Shown here piece after piece: positions 34,765-48,563 of a DNA stretch of 64,000 nucleotides. The notes beneath the pieces were generated by a model. It was not told where the DNA came from. It saw only the letters and a list, made by a program, of their open reading frames with translations, and ran no database searches. Position numbers and translations under genes: made by a program. The number at the start of each line of letters is the position of its first letter. Positions within the stretch are counted from its first letter, which is position 1. This DNA is from Charina bottae (taxonomy: Eukaryota > Chordata > Lepidosauria > Squamata > Charinaidae), in assembly GCA_023362775.1 (NCBI GenBank), contig JALMGJ010000008.1, forward strand, positions 23,822,501-23,886,500. Direction: 5' to 3'.

Positions 34765-37540
34765 TTGTTGTTTATTCGTTCAGTCGTTTCCGACTCTTCG
34801 TGACTTCATGGACCAGTCCACGCCAGAGCTTTCTGTCGGCCGTCACCATCCCCAGCTCCCCAATGGTTGAGTCCGTCACCTCCAGAATACCATCCATCCA
34901 TCTTGCCCTTGGTCGGCCCCTCTTCCTTTTGCCTTCCACTTTTCCTAGCATCAGCTTCTTCTCCAGGGTATCCTGTCTTCTCATTATGTGGCCAAAGTAC
35001 TTCAGTTTTGCCTTTAATATCATTCCCTCAAGTGAGCAGTCTGGCTTGATTTCCTGGAGTATGGACTGGTTTGATCTTCTTGCAGTCCAAGGCACTCTCA
35101 GAATTTTCCTCCAACACCACAGTTCAAAAGCATCTATCTTCCTTTGCTCAGCCTTCCTTATGGTCCAGCTCTCGCAGCCATAGGTTACTACAGGGAATAC
35201 CATTGCTTTAACTATGCGGACCTTTGTTGTCAGTGTGATGTCTCTGCTCTTAACTATTTTATCAAGATTTGCCATTGCTCTCCTCCCAAGAAGTAGACGT
35301 CTTCTGATTTCCTGGCTGCAGTCAGCGTCTGCAGTAATCTTTGCGCCTAGAAATACAAAGTCTGTCACTGCCTCCACTTTTTCTCCCTCTATTTGCCAGT
35401 CATCAATCAAGCTCGTTGCCATAATCTTGGTTTTTTTGAGGTTTAACTGCAGCCCAGCTTTTGCACTTTCTTCTTTCACCTTCGTCATAAGGCTCCTCAA
35501 CTCCTCCTCGCTTTCAGCCATCAAAGTGGTATCATCTGCATATCTGAGATTGTTAATGTTTCTTCCAGCGATTTTAACTCCAGCCTTGGATTCCTCAAGC
35601 CCAGCATGTCGCATGATGTGTTCTGCGTACAGGTTGAATAGGTAGGGTGAGAGTATACAACCCTGCCGTACTCCTTTCCCAATCTTAAACCAGTCCGTTG
35701 TTCCGTGCTCTGTTCTTACTGTTGCTACTTGGTCGTTATACAGATTCCTCAGGAGGCAGACAAGATGACGTGGTATCCCCATACCACCAAGAACTTGCCA
35801 CAATTTGTTATGATCCACACAGTCAAAGGCTTTAGAATAGTCAATAAAACAGAAATAGATGTTTTTCTGAAATTCCCTGGCTTTCTCCATTATCCAGCGG
35901 ATATTGGCAATTTGGTCTCTAGTTCCTCTGCCTTTTCTAAACCCAGCTTGTACATCTGGCAATTCTCGCTCCATGAATTGCTGGAGTCTACCTTGCAAGA
36001 TCTTGAGCATTACCTTACTGGCATGTGAAATAAGTGCCACTGTTCGATAGTTTGAACATTCTTTAGTGCTTCCCTTTTTTGGTATGGGGATATAAGTTGA
36101 TTTTTTCCAATCTGATGGCCATTCTTGTGTTTTCCAAATTTGCTGGCATATGGCATGCATCACCTTGACAGCATCATCTTGCAAGATTTTAAACAGTTCA
36201 GCTGGGATACCGTCGTCTCCTGCTGCCTTGTTATTAGCAATGCTTCTTAAGGCCCATTCAACCTCACTCTTCAGGATGTCTGGCTCTAACTCACTGACCA
36301 CACCATCAAAGCTATCTCCAATATTATTATCCTTCCTATACAGATCTTCCGTATATTCTTGCCACCTTTTCTTGATCTCTTCTGCTTCTGTTAGGTCCTT
36401 ACCATCTTTGTTTCTGATCATACCCATTTTTGCCTGGAATTTACCTCCGATGTTTCTAATTTTCTGGAAGACGTCTCTTGTCCTTCCTATCCTATTGTCT
36501 TCTTCCACTTCCGCACATTGCTTGTTTAAAAATAATTCCTTATCTCTTCTGGCTAACCTCTGGAATTTTGCATTTAATTGGGCATATCTCCCCCTATCAC
36601 TATTGCCTTTTGCTTTCCTTCTTTCTTGGGCTACTTCCAGTGTTTCAGCAGACAGCCATCTTGCCTTCTTGGTTTTCTTTTTCTTTGGGACGTTTTTTGT
36701 TGCCGCCTCCTGAACAATGTTGCGAACTTCTGTCCATAGTTCTTCTGGGACCCTATCTACTAAATCTAGTCCCTTAAATCTATTCTTCACCTCCACTGCA
36801 TATTCCTTAGGAATATTAGTGAGCTCATATCTAACTGATCTGTGGGTCTTCCCTATTCTCTTTAGTCTGATTCTAAATTTTGCAATAAGAAGTTCGTGAT
36901 CTGAACTACAGTCAGCTCCAGGTCTTGTTTTTACCGACTGTATAGATGTCCGCCACCTTTGGCTGCAAAGGATGTAGTCAATCTGATTTCGGTGTTGACT
37001 ATCTGGTGAAGTCCATGTATAAAGTCGTCTTTTAGGTTGTTGGAAGAGAGTGTTTGTTATGCACAGTGAGTTGTCTTGGCAAAATTCTATCAGCCTATGT
37101 CCTGCTTCATTTTGTTCTCCCAGACCATGCTTGCCTGTAATTCCAGGTGTCGTCTGACTACCCACCTTAGCATTCCAGTCTCCTGTAATGAAAATAACAT
37201 CTCTTTTTGGTGTATTATCTAGTAGGTGCTGCAGATCCTCATAGAACTGATCTACTTCTGCTTCTTCAGCATCTGTGGTTGGGGCGTATATTTGGATCAC
37301 TGTGATGTTAAATGGCTTACCCTGAATTCGAATTGAGATCATTCTATCGTTTTTTGGATTGTATCCAAGCACTGCTTTAGCCACTTTATTATTAATTATG
37401 AAGGCTACTCCATTTCTTCTGTGGTCCTCTTGTCCACAGTAGTAGATCTGGTGGTCATCTGATGTGAAGTGGCCCATTCCAGTCCATTTCAGTTCACTGA
37501 CACCTAAAATGTCTATATTTAATCTTGACATCTCACCAAT
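34765..37540 (-). mobile_element. BovB LINE, moderately 5'-truncated, recent
   Basis: A 2,776-bp minus-strand insertion in the last ANK2 intron, flanked by perfect 11-bp duplications AACACATGAAT at 34754-34764 and 37541-37551. The 5' end is cut inside the endonuclease at SRLNIDILG. Apart from that, it is almost identical to the full-length copy at 24290-27513. It sits in the transcribed orientation of ANK2. Confidence 0.96.
34772..37531 (-). pseudogene. BovB ORF2, N-terminally truncated (919 aa open)
   Basis: The frame is uninterrupted from MSRLNIDILGVSELKWTG to the stop and keeps the RT catalytic LRYADDTTLMAES near 35530. It lacks the first endonuclease strand with TIGTWNVRSM and all 5' sequence, so it cannot make a complete protein or retrotranspose alone. 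It differs from the intact copy at about ten residues that I could see (for example SPDSQHRNQ for SPDGRHRNQ, WMDGILEV for WMDDILEV). Confidence 0.93.
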
Positions 37541-37551
37541 AACACATGAAT

Positions 37552-39202
37552 GCTACTAGTTATATTGTCAAAATGGCACCATCCATGCATAAGAGGGAGG
37601 GATCCATGGACTTAGGAAAGCTCATGGCTTTTAGAAATATTATATACACATGCACATGTGGGAGCTTATCAATTTTTGGGGGGAGAGGAAATTAGGAGGA
37701 ATAGACTGGAGTGGGTAGATTCCTAATCAGCAGCATTCCACACTGCAACAAATAAACCATACCTTGTTCCTCCCTCTTCTTCCTCCTAAGTCATTAAAAT
37801 GAAGAAGGAACTATATAATAAGTACTGTATCCTTCCCCAGAAATTTGAGCTGTATTCCCAACATATCTGGCTGGTACAAGGTATGGGGAGGATATGACCT
37901 TATTGACTATTTGGGGAGAACAGACATGTTCTGACTTCAAAGGTGAAAATGCAACATCAGATTTCCCTTTGAGAAAATTGACTATTACTACAAATTCTGA
38001 CATCAGAGAGGGAATGTTGACAGTGGGCAGACTGGAAATTTTGCCAATAATTGAACTGGCTTCATGTGCATTACAAATGATTGGCAGAAAAATAAACAAA
38101 ATAAAACAAACAGTTGAATCAGAAAAGGAACAGAAAGAATAAATAAATAGGTTTCTTCCCTCATTTTTACTGTGCTTGTTTGTTGCTGGCAGTTTTAGAA
38201 TTGTTGGAGTACAATTTTTAATGTTTTAATTATGTAAGGCTCCCAGAGTCATTTGGGAGTTATTAATTAATTAAAACGTAACAATAGGATTGCCCTGCCC
38301 ATGAGTTTGGTGCAGAAGGAACTTTGTCTGAACTGTGCCTAAAGCACCTGAAATGTGCTCCAAGATCTAAGAGACAATTTAAATATTGAAGAAAATGGGT
38401 ATGTATAACATCTATAAAAGACAATTAAGGTACTCATCTTCAAATATTATAGTCCTTTTCATGTTGTCAGAGCATATGTGTTCTTTGTTTCAACAAAATT
38501 TAGGTTCTGAACCAAGAGGTCTCAATTACAAAAAATGGAATTTCAACAAATGTTAAAAATTTGACAGCTTTGGGAAACATGGACAGTCCTTAATTAAATA
38601 TTTTTAAACAAAAATTAATGCCTAAAAAGCAGTGGTAGTGAGATTGGAGTCAGCATAGGCAGAGTTGGGGGGGTTACCCTCCCACACATTTCCATACAGT
38701 ATAGGATATATTCTGCTTATATAGTTGTGGATATGAACATTTGAAATGGCAGTAGCAGTGGCATTGAAATCATAATTAACTCCTAGGTAAGTAGTTTCAG
38801 TGACATGGACATTGATGGGGGGCTTTAGTTTAGCCCCTCCCCCAGATCTTGGGTCTTTTTGGAGTTGGACCTAAACCATTTCAATTAATTGTCCAGGTCA
38901 TTTCCCAGGTTTTCCTGCTCTCATGACAAACTGACTTCCCCACAATGTAGTTAAATATTTCATGCAAAATTTTTCTACAATGCTAGCATTAAGAACTTAG
39001 GATCAGAATTGTAATTCAACTATTTCCAAAACAACTGTTTGTTCCATCAGTTGATTCTCCCCTCTTCCACAAAGTATGTTAGTTTCCAAGTAATGCTTAA
39101 GACACTGAGACTTCAAGTTGACATTATTTTACTCAAGTATTATTACAGTTAGTCTGTTAAATCTTTGGCCACTGAACAGGCCAGTGTCATGCCAGCTCAA
39201 AC
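37552..39202 (-). other. ANK2: ANK2 intron, part downstream of the BovB (genomic right)
   Basis: An L2-like tail fragment with AAGGCTCCCAGAGTCATTTG lies near 38235. An open stretch at 37894-38142 has no recognisable family. No other feature is seen. Confidence 0.65.
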
Positions 39203-39294
39203 CTTTTAATAAGCGAACCATCCTCTTTCATGACCTCTTTCTCTACTAATGGGGGGACTTCAATTTTCATTTTGTTACCTATGTAACTCAGGGC
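39203..39294 (-). CDS. ANK2: Ankyrin-B, penultimate coding exon
   Basis: This 92-base exon is too short to stand out as an open frame. The acceptor is TTTACTTTAG and the donor GTTTGA. It reads ALSYIGNKMKIEVPPLVEKE then VMKEDGSLIK and AG, which joins the G of the last exon to give arginine. It continues directly from DDFEE of the exon at 40986-41168, and the phases fit on both sides. It is part of the C-terminal regulatory domain. Confidence 0.93.
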
Positions 39295-40985
39295 CTAAAG
39301 TAAAACAGGAAGCATAACTGTAGCATGAAAGACCCCAAATATAACTTAATTATATCAACCTGCTAAAATATCAGAACCACCAATGAGAAAATCATATAAG
39401 AAATAAGTATTAATTGCATAGCTTGCATCTTCTGTACTAAGAATTTTGAAATGTGTGGCAAAACAATAGAATCTACTCTTACTGAGAATTAATTCTCATG
39501 AACTCCTGGTGGAGACAAATGACCTCTTGTGAAGAACAAGGCCTTTTTTTCTTCAGGGAACCCAGAGAGGGTAGAAAGAGCCCCAGTCTTACTAACAGTT
39601 GGAACTTTGCTTATTAGGAAGAAGGCACTTAGACAAGAAAAGTTATTTGATCCAAGCTACATAGATTCAAGCTACAGATTATTTGATCCAAGGTTATCCT
39701 TATCATATATACCTTTCAAATGGGATATAAACACTGAAGCGATAAATTATATTTCTTATACCTTGAGTGGAAGTTCTACATGTTAATCCTTCTTTTCCAG
39801 TTACAAATTCTGCTCTTCTGATTTATGAGTAAAATAACCTCACTTGCAAATTGAGTTATATTGTTAGAGTCCCTTCATACTGGAGATTTATCTCCTACAG
39901 TCCTCAAATATGATGCTTTCCACTGTGGTCTTGCATACTATGTTTAAATTTATCCAATCTAAGAATGGTGCTTCTTGTTCAAACTGGAAATATGGTAAAA
40001 AGAGGGTGGTGCTGACATCACTCCTACCTGAGCAGAAATTGTCTGTATTCTGTTTGTTCAACCAATACTGGATAATATTTTTAATCAAATTAGATATCAT
40101 AATTTTACAATCCTGCTCCAAATGAGTCTGGATAAAGTTTGATATTTACTAATCTTTGATAAACTTCCAAGTCCTGCTGTATAACTAGTTCCAAACTGAG
40201 GAAGCCTGATTCTCCTTTTGTCCGGGAAAATGTGGCAATTCTGAAAGGTTCCAACTAAATTCACTGTTTAATAATGAATATGCCTATGCAAGTTGGTCCC
40301 AATTGGCTTTGTCAAGGAGTGGGGGTGACATGACTTGTCTTGTTGAAGCACTTTTGTTTCAATTGCTTCTTCTGGGAGATTCAGTAGGTAGAAAATGTTC
40401 CTATACGTGTGCCTCTTTCTGTATCTCTTCCTTTTAATGAGATACTGGAAGTGATCTACTGAACTAATTGGAAGCAGAAGAAAAGGCTTCTGTGCATGCA
40501 CAAAATATGTGCAACCTCAGTATAGAAGTTCCTTCCAGCTGCTGGATATCCTGGAGGAAGCCATCAGAGTGATAGTGAGTGAAGGTATATGATAGTTTTG
40601 CTTGTTCTCTAGAAATGAGATGGCAGCACTGCTTTTCAAAGCAGCTCCAAATGAATGCTTGGCTTAAAGCATCATCAAAGCACAGCAAAGCACCTTTGTG
40701 CAGCTTTGTATAAGACCTAAACTTAAAATCCAGAGAGATCTCTCACTAGGTCCCATTAGATGATATTCTCTGGTCTCTTTCAGAGAGATGAAAAGGCTTT
40801 GTGAATGTTTATATTGAGTTTCTCTGAGCACACTGAAAAAAATAAAGATAATTTCTATAATCAAAACTCTACATTTCCTTCACTACAATTAGCTATTAAT
40901 GTTTTCTCTATGTACATATATATGTTTCTGCCCTTTGTACTGCTGCAGTTCTTGCATTGTTGCCAAAAACATAAAAATATCTCAC
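39295..40985 (-). other. ANK2: ANK2 intron
   Basis: Unremarkable non-coding sequence. No repeat boundary is clear. Confidence 0.8.
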
Positions 40986-41168
40986 CTCTTCAAAGTCATC
41001 TTTGGCTGATGGAAGATCCATTGCTAAACTAGAATCTCCGTGATGTTTTTCCATTCTCTCCCCATGCACTACAGTAGTTTTTATAACTTTGCTGACCTTG
41101 CGGCCTTCCACTGGTTCAGCCTGGAATTCTGAGGCACTTGATAAAACACTTGGCTCAGAAAAGGTCAT
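40986..41168 (-). CDS. ANK2: Ankyrin-B, C-terminal domain exon (61 aa)
   Basis: A 183-base, phase 0/0 exon with acceptor TTTCATAG and donor GTGAGA. It encodes MTFSEPSVLSSASEFQAEP, VEGRKVSKVIKTTVVHGERM and DSSLAMDLPSAKDDFEE. The EPVEGRxVSKVxKTTxVHGERMEK stretch is a conserved signature of ankyrin-B C termini. Confidence 0.95.
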
Positions 41169-41449
41169 CTATGAAAGAGATTTCATGAATAATTGGATGC
41201 TTTGCCAGAAGCAAGGTTATTGGGCAATTAGATAATGCAAAAAACATAATTTTGCTACTTATTTATCTGGCTTCTTCAGTTAAATGAATATAAGAATTGT
41301 AGAGCAATTCTTTAACAAGTCTAGCCCCCAACTACAACATTTTCCAAGAAATGAATGAATCAGTAACATTATCACAAAACTTTTCACAGGAAAGTGTGTC
41401 TAGTTCTTTGAGCTATTCACCTAGTCTGATTTACATATTGTAAAAATGA

Positions 41450-41660
41450 GAGCCAGCTTGGTCCACTGGTTAAGGTGCTGGACTGGGGTGGGAAGATCTA
41501 AGATCTACTCCTGCCCTGAGTCCAGAAGCCAAGTGGATGATTTTGGGTCTTTCTCTCTTAGATCTAGGAAAAAGTCAACAGCAAACCACTTCTGAAAATG
41601 TTGCCAAGAACATTGAATGTGCCTGTGTAGTCACTGGGAGTCAAACCTGACTTGAAACCA
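41450..41660 (+). mobile_element. Sauria-type SINE, diverged
   Basis: The head TTGGTCCACTGGTTAAGGTG and the tail TTGCCAAGAACATTGAATG ... CACTGGGAGTCAAACCTGAC fit the tRNA-derived Sauria-type layout. It is more diverged than the copy at 28676. Confidence 0.8.
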
Positions 41661-42354
41661 AAACATAAAACAAAAACAAAACAAAACCTCAAAAACAGAA
41701 TGCATGGTTTTCTCTTTCAACCATGCAAGACTAATCATGCCAGTGGCTAAAGAGTTCTCCCCCACTACCTGTGTTGGATTTCAAAGTCAAGCTTGGCATG
41801 TAGTAAAAACATAAATTAAAGCGTAAAGTCATAAAATTAATTGGTCCTACCATTCAGCAATTAACTAGCTCTTTGCGTGCAAAAGTCATGTTTCTGTTAC
41901 TGTGTCAGTGTGTCTATTTCAGGATGCACTTATGTTTGTAGCCTTTTAATTTTCCAGCTGTATTTCTATTTCCAACACAAAAACGTTTTAGAGAGAAAGG
42001 TAGAAAAATCTCTGTTATGAGTAAACCCCAGTCACAGGATTCAATCACCTCTTTTTCAAATTGCCTTAACAGCTCTGCATGCTTAGGTGTACAGTCCATG
42101 TGTGAATCACCTCTTATTTATTTCTTTATTATACAAAGAAATCAAACAATCCAACAAAAACTTAAAACCATATTAAACTCTCAAATGCCCCCCAATAAAA
42201 TCCATTTTCCAATTAATCTAAAAATGTGAACAACAATCACAATTAAAAACACAAACACAAAATAAGGGAGTTTAAATAAGGGATGTACACATGAGCCTTA
42301 TGGAACAAAGTTTAGAATTAAATGCAATCAGAGTAATTTCTGTTGGGGTAATAC

Positions 42355-42680
42355 ATGGTGGCTCAGCGGGTAAGATGCCAGGCTTGTCGATCGGAAGATC
42401 GCAAGTTCGGAGGTTCGAATCCCTAGTCCTGCATGACAGAGTGAGCTCCCGCACTCACCCCAGCTCTTGCCAACCTAGCAATTCGAAAGCATGCAAATGC
42501 AAGTAGATGAATAGGTACCACTTCGGTGGGTAGGTAACAGCGTTCTGCGTGCATCATGCCGGCCACATGACCATGGAAGTGTCTTTGGACAACGCTGGCT
42601 CTTTGGCTAACAAACGGAGATGAGCACCTGCCCCTAGAGTTGGACACGACTGCACAAATGTGCGGGGGGAACCTTTACCT
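42355..42680 (+). mobile_element. tRNA-derived SINE with BovB-like 3' end, copy 2
   Basis: Same family as the copy at 10099-10425. A box TGGCTCAGCGGGTAAGAT, B box GGTTCGAATCC, tail GAGTTGGACACGACTG. Flanking TAATAC at 42349-42354 and 42681-42686 is a probable target duplication. It is antisense to ANK2. Confidence 0.92.
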
Positions 42681-42751
42681 TAATACTAGTGCCAGTTTTG
42701 AAAATTCACTTCTCAACAAATAAAACCTTGGCAGAAAAAAAGTAATCTAAC

Positions 42752-42916
42752 CTCTGATTGTTCACTGTCACTCTTCAACACCAGCCGCTTTAGGACTTTG
42801 GAATAACTATCTCCCTCTTCCAATGTAACAGGTTCTTGAGGTTCTCCCTGCATCACAACTTCTTCTTTTTCTGTTCCATCTGGTAAAACGAATCGCCTGA
42901 TGATTTTCCTAGTGAC
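42752..42916 (-). CDS. ANK2: Ankyrin-B, C-terminal domain exon (55 aa)
   Basis: A 165-base, phase 0/0 exon with acceptor CCCACTAG and donor GTTAGA. It encodes [20 protein letters not shown], then [20 protein letters not shown] and [15 protein letters not shown]. The [10 protein letters not shown] and GDxYSKVxKRxVLKSD motifs are typical of the ankyrin-B and ankyrin-G regulatory domain. Confidence 0.95.
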
Positions 42917-43567
42917 CTAGTGGGGTGGCATGTTTATCAAGAGTTCTGTTACTATGTGGTCGAATTTTAAATCATAGCAGTCATATTTCTCCTTTAAAAT
43001 AACTAGCATTCTCTCTCTGTTTGCATGCACAAATGAGCCTTAACTTGCTATTTTATTAGCAGGTAATATGAAGCACAATTTCAGTTAAGAATTAGACCTT
43101 CGAAATCCTATTTCAAAGCAATTTTAATATATCTGTCACGAGGTATATATTATTGAATACATTACAGCCTATTTTAACATGCTTCTACTCCCATGATTTT
43201 GCAAATATTCCTATAGAAAAGTATACAGAAACTATTTTATCAAAATGAAGAAAAAAGCTCATAACAAATTTTGCAAAATATACTTTCAACTGCTCTGCTC
43301 CCAGATCTCTCGTAAAATGAATGAGGATTTTATATTTTTGTGCAACAGTTATATGGGATAAAATGGTTTGTTTTATCCCATGTAAATTAGCTGTGAAATG
43401 CATAGAGCCTAAATCCTCACTTCCCATAAAAGATTTCCTTGTTACATATGTTAAAGTGTCCTAGAATGGCACGTCCCACAATTTAACTCTGCAACACTTG
43501 AATTGGGTCAAATATAATTAATGTAGTAAAGTGCTCTCCTTCCCCCATGAAACCATCAGCTGAATAC
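42917..43567 (-). other. ANK2: ANK2 intron
   Basis: AT-rich, no repeat recognised. Confidence 0.85.
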
Positions 43568-43651
43568 CTTCTTCACCACAATATGGCCATGTTCATCCAT
43601 GTACTGTTCCTCCGTTACAGCTTCTGGTGGCATTTCAGGCACATCATCAGC
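43568..43651 (-). CDS. ANK2: Ankyrin-B, C-terminal domain exon (28 aa)
   Basis: An 84-base, phase 0/0 exon with acceptor TTCAATAG and donor GTATTC. It reads [20 protein letters not shown] then HGHIVVKK, the conserved PEIPPETVTEEEYxDEHGHxVVKK segment just before VTRK in the next exon. Confidence 0.94.
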
Positions 43652-44145
43652 CTATTGAACAAAGAACGGAGTTCAGAAAAAATAACTGGCTATATAAAAT
43701 AAACTGCGTAACAGAAGTTAGTTGGTTAAAACAACAGAATAAATTAAGCAAGAAGCATTGAAGCAAATTGCTCCAACTCTATTAAAAGTTTTGCAAATAA
43801 ATCCTTTTTAAAAGCATGCAAACTTGGAACCAGAAAGAATTTGGCTAGTAGGTGGTGCTGAAGCAGCAAATCAAACTGTTTGTCCTCTCTGGGGGATAGT
43901 CTTTCTCAAAATGCAAATTAAATATCCATCATTTGGATTTCCATTCCTTGACTTTCCAAATCAAACTGGAAAAATATTTATGTTAATCATTGGACATGCA
44001 TTATCCAGGAACATGCCAAATTCATCAGTGCATTGTCAGCCAAGGGGGTGCTTCAGGAACAGGCCTTTGGGGAAAGGGTGGGTTCTAAAGGTATAACCAG
44101 GACATAATTGCCACTGGTACGTGCAGTAGTTCAACACTCCTGTAC
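43652..44145 (-). other. ANK2: ANK2 intron
   Basis: Non-coding; nothing recognised. Confidence 0.85.
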
Positions 44146-44238
44146 CTGAATAATCACCCGGCGGCGAACGACCCTGGTAGTTACCATCTCTTCCTCATCT
44201 GAGCTGACCTCCAGCTCACCTAATTCCTCTGCTAGCTC
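44146..44238 (-). CDS. ANK2: Ankyrin-B, alternative C-terminal exon (31 aa)
   Basis: A 93-base, phase 0/0 exon with acceptor CCACTAG and donor GTACAG. It reads ELAEELGELEVSSDEEEMV then TTRVVRRRVIIQ, which matches the SSDEE...TTRVVRRRVIIQ segment of ankyrin-B. Because it is in phase on both sides it can be skipped, as described for ankyrin C-terminal exons. A 300-base purine/pyrimidine tract lies about 140 bases upstream of its acceptor. Confidence 0.93.
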
Positions 44239-46255
<2,017 letters not shown>

Positions 46256-46547
46256 TTTTTCTAACGATTCTTCTTCATATCTTTCTAATTTTTCAGACTG
46301 TTCATCAGTGGATTCAACAATCACCAGGCTATTTTTCCTTGGATGCATATCTTCTTGGTGGAAGTGATGGTCTTCAGGTTCTTCCACAATGGGGGAATCA
46401 CTTCGATCACTAAATGTTGGAGTATGAGAGAATGGCCTTTCAAGGTCCTCACATCTTGCTGTGGAATCCCCCAATTTGTCACTGGCAATGCCGGCTGTTT
46501 TAACATTTTGGGGCACTTGTGTCAAATCTGTTCCAGAAGTTGTGACA
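46256..46547 (-). CDS. ANK2: Ankyrin-B, C-terminal domain exon (97 aa)
   Basis: A 292-base exon with acceptor TTAACAG and consensus donor GTAAGT. One leading base completes the previous codon, then VTTSGTDLTQVPQNVKTAG ... SDSPIVEEPEDHHFH ... PRKNSLVIVESTDEQSEKLE. It ends in phase 0 after ESLEK. The PRKxSLVIVESxDxQ block is a signature of ankyrin-B C termini. Confidence 0.94.
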
Positions 46548-47811
46548 CTGTTAATAAAGATTCAAGGAAACAAATGATTACTTGTTCTAGTCTTTTTCTG
46601 AGGAATAAGATTTATTATAAAGCCACTTGCTTTGTTTTGAAAAGTGGCACATAACATTCTGAAATGAATAAATAGGGATACAGTTGAGTGAAAATACAAG
46701 TGAGAATTCAATACTCACTGAATTCTCATTTTCATGACTACAAATCTGATATTTTACAAGTTCTCATATTTCTTTGGAAATACATTAGAACTTATTTTCA
46801 GGTAAACAGTGTATCATCAGACAAAAACAGACATCTAACAATATTTTGTGCAGAGACTTGTCTTAAACAAAACCAGTCTACATTTCCAGCTAATCCATTA
46901 TGATCCACTTTGATTAAGAGTGGTGGGACTTTCTGATAGAAAAGAACCTCCCTGAATTCGTGGCAGCAATTCCATAATCAGCCCTCACAGGATAATAGCA
47001 GAAGAAAAAAAGTATCAATGAGAATATTCCATGAATGATTTTCTTTTTAGTTTGTCACATGTACCATAGTAATTGTCTATTTGTGCTTATTTAATTCAGG
47101 GTAATATTACATGGGTGCTTTTATTCTAAAAATCATCTGTGTATTTCCGGGAGTAGCAATAGGGAAGCTGAAGGATTACTCACTTTGGGAATCTTTGGAC
47201 TCTTACTGATTGACACCTCTTTCATGGTAGCACTCTCTCTTCCTCAGTGAAAATTTCACCCAGTAATTCAGTTTCTAGCTGACCTTGGCTGATTTCAAAA
47301 AGTTGAGCAGTGTTTGACCTGGTTTATTCGGATGGGAGACTGAGAAGTTGAAAAACATCCCAGAAGTAGGTAATGGCCAACCACTTCTAGATCAGATTGT
47401 TGCCAAGAAAACTAGATGGATGTGACATTGATGCCACTAGGAATTGAGCTTCATTCAAAGGACACGTTACCTTTCCCTAACCCAGTTAACATTTTGCCAT
47501 ACTAAAACCATGCTCAGAAATTTGACAAATGTTTAGAAACATAATAAAAATCTTATCATAGATAATTCTCATTTATTTCTAATTAAATTAGTAAGTCCAA
47601 GAATATTTTAAAATCATATATCGACCATATATCGATTATTTGTTTTTCTCTGAAGTTTTAGAAATTATTTAGCTCATTTATTTTTTCTTGACAAAGTTGA
47701 AGGATTTCTAATCTTGCAAAATTTGCATTTGTTGCTTGGTCATGTAATATGTTCTCTATGCAATAAATATTTCCTATTGCTATACATTTTGCCGTACTGT
47801 AGAATTATTAC
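46548..47811 (-). other. ANK2: ANK2 intron with a 5S-like SINE
   Basis: Contains the 5S-rRNA-derived SINE at about 47270-47462. The rest is AT-rich without recognised features. Confidence 0.8.
47270..47462 (+). mobile_element. 5S-rRNA-derived SINE (5S-Sauria type)
   Basis: AAGTTGAGCAGTGTTTGACC and CGGATGGGAGAC align with the A-box and C-box parts of 5S rRNA (AAGCTAAGCAGGGTCGGGCC and TGGATGGGAGAC). The 3' half contains GTAATGGCCAACCACTTCT and TTGCCAAGAAAACTAGATGG, the Sauria SINE body. The fusion of a 5S head to that body is the known 5S-Sauria layout. It is diverged and not a functional 5S gene. Confidence 0.8.
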
Positions 47812-48091
47812 ACATACTCCTGTGCAGTAGGTGAATCTTCTGTCAGCTCATGAGGCTTCCCTGAGAATTCAGCTTTCACATGATCTTTCTGTGTTTGGTG
47901 CAGTAGTTCTGCCACAGACACTTCTGCCTCAGCCTTGGATGTGCCTTCATGCAAGGGTGAGTAGCTGACAGAAAGGTCTTCTTCTGAAACAAGGGGAGGA
48001 TGATCAGATTGCTCGCTGTCTTTAGAAAAGGAATATTCTTCCTCCTTTTTATCTCTTGAGCTGCATAGATCTTCATGAAGTGCAGAGAACC
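47812..48091 (-). CDS. ANK2: Ankyrin-B, C-terminal domain exon (93 aa)
   Basis: A 280-base exon with acceptor TTGCCTTCAG. It reads FSALHEDLCSSRDKKEEEY ... SDHPPLVSEEDLSVSYSPLH ... EFSGKPHELTEDSPTAQEYV. The DHPPxVSEEDxSVxY piece is conserved in ankyrin-B. The donor is placed at GTAATA (47811) because phase 2 is required and EYV-VTT then continues as in other ankyrin-B proteins. The alternative GA|GTATGT, seven bases upstream, would also keep phase. Reading on into the intron gives TAA almost at once. Confidence 0.9.
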
Positions 48092-48563
48092 CTGAAGGCA
48101 AAGTAAAACAACAATAATTTAATCTTTGTAGATGAAGTAATTTCTATCTAGATGCAGATTCGTAGTGATGTCATGTGGAGCAAAGATTTCATGCTAAAAG
48201 ACCCTATATACAAGCAACTCCCCACACTGAGCAGTTTCCAAATTTAAATTAAAAGTTTATTTGTGACTTTTAACAGTAATTAAATTACTGTTAATGCCAT
48301 ATGTTCAAATTTAAGAGCTTTCTACCAAGCCTATCTATAAAACACCATATAGACAGTACATATTAAACTATTTGATCTCTCTATATTCAGTGATATAGCA
48401 CAGGATGATTCACTTCTGATTATTGCTACTACAATATTGAAAAGCATTGTATTTATTCCTGTATAAACTGATGGGAATGCTCTCTATGGTATGGGATCAC
48501 TGATGGTTATTGAATACAATGAGATATCGAATAATAAGCATGCATGTGTAAGCATATTCTTAC
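48092..48563 (-). other. ANK2: ANK2 intron
   Basis: AT-rich, nothing recognised. Confidence 0.85.

Larger units (their letters stand above)
41169..42751 (-). other. ANK2: ANK2 intron with two SINEs
   Basis: It holds a Sauria-type SINE at about 41450-41660 and a BovB-tailed SINE at 42355-42680, which ends only about 70 bases from the next exon. Confidence 0.85.

Noticed and set aside
37894..38142. 82-codon + strand open frame
   Set aside because: No recognised family and no gene context. Probably chance in an intron.
47270..47340. Possible 5S rRNA gene
   Set aside because: Only part of the 5S sequence is present, it is diverged, and it is fused to a SINE body.
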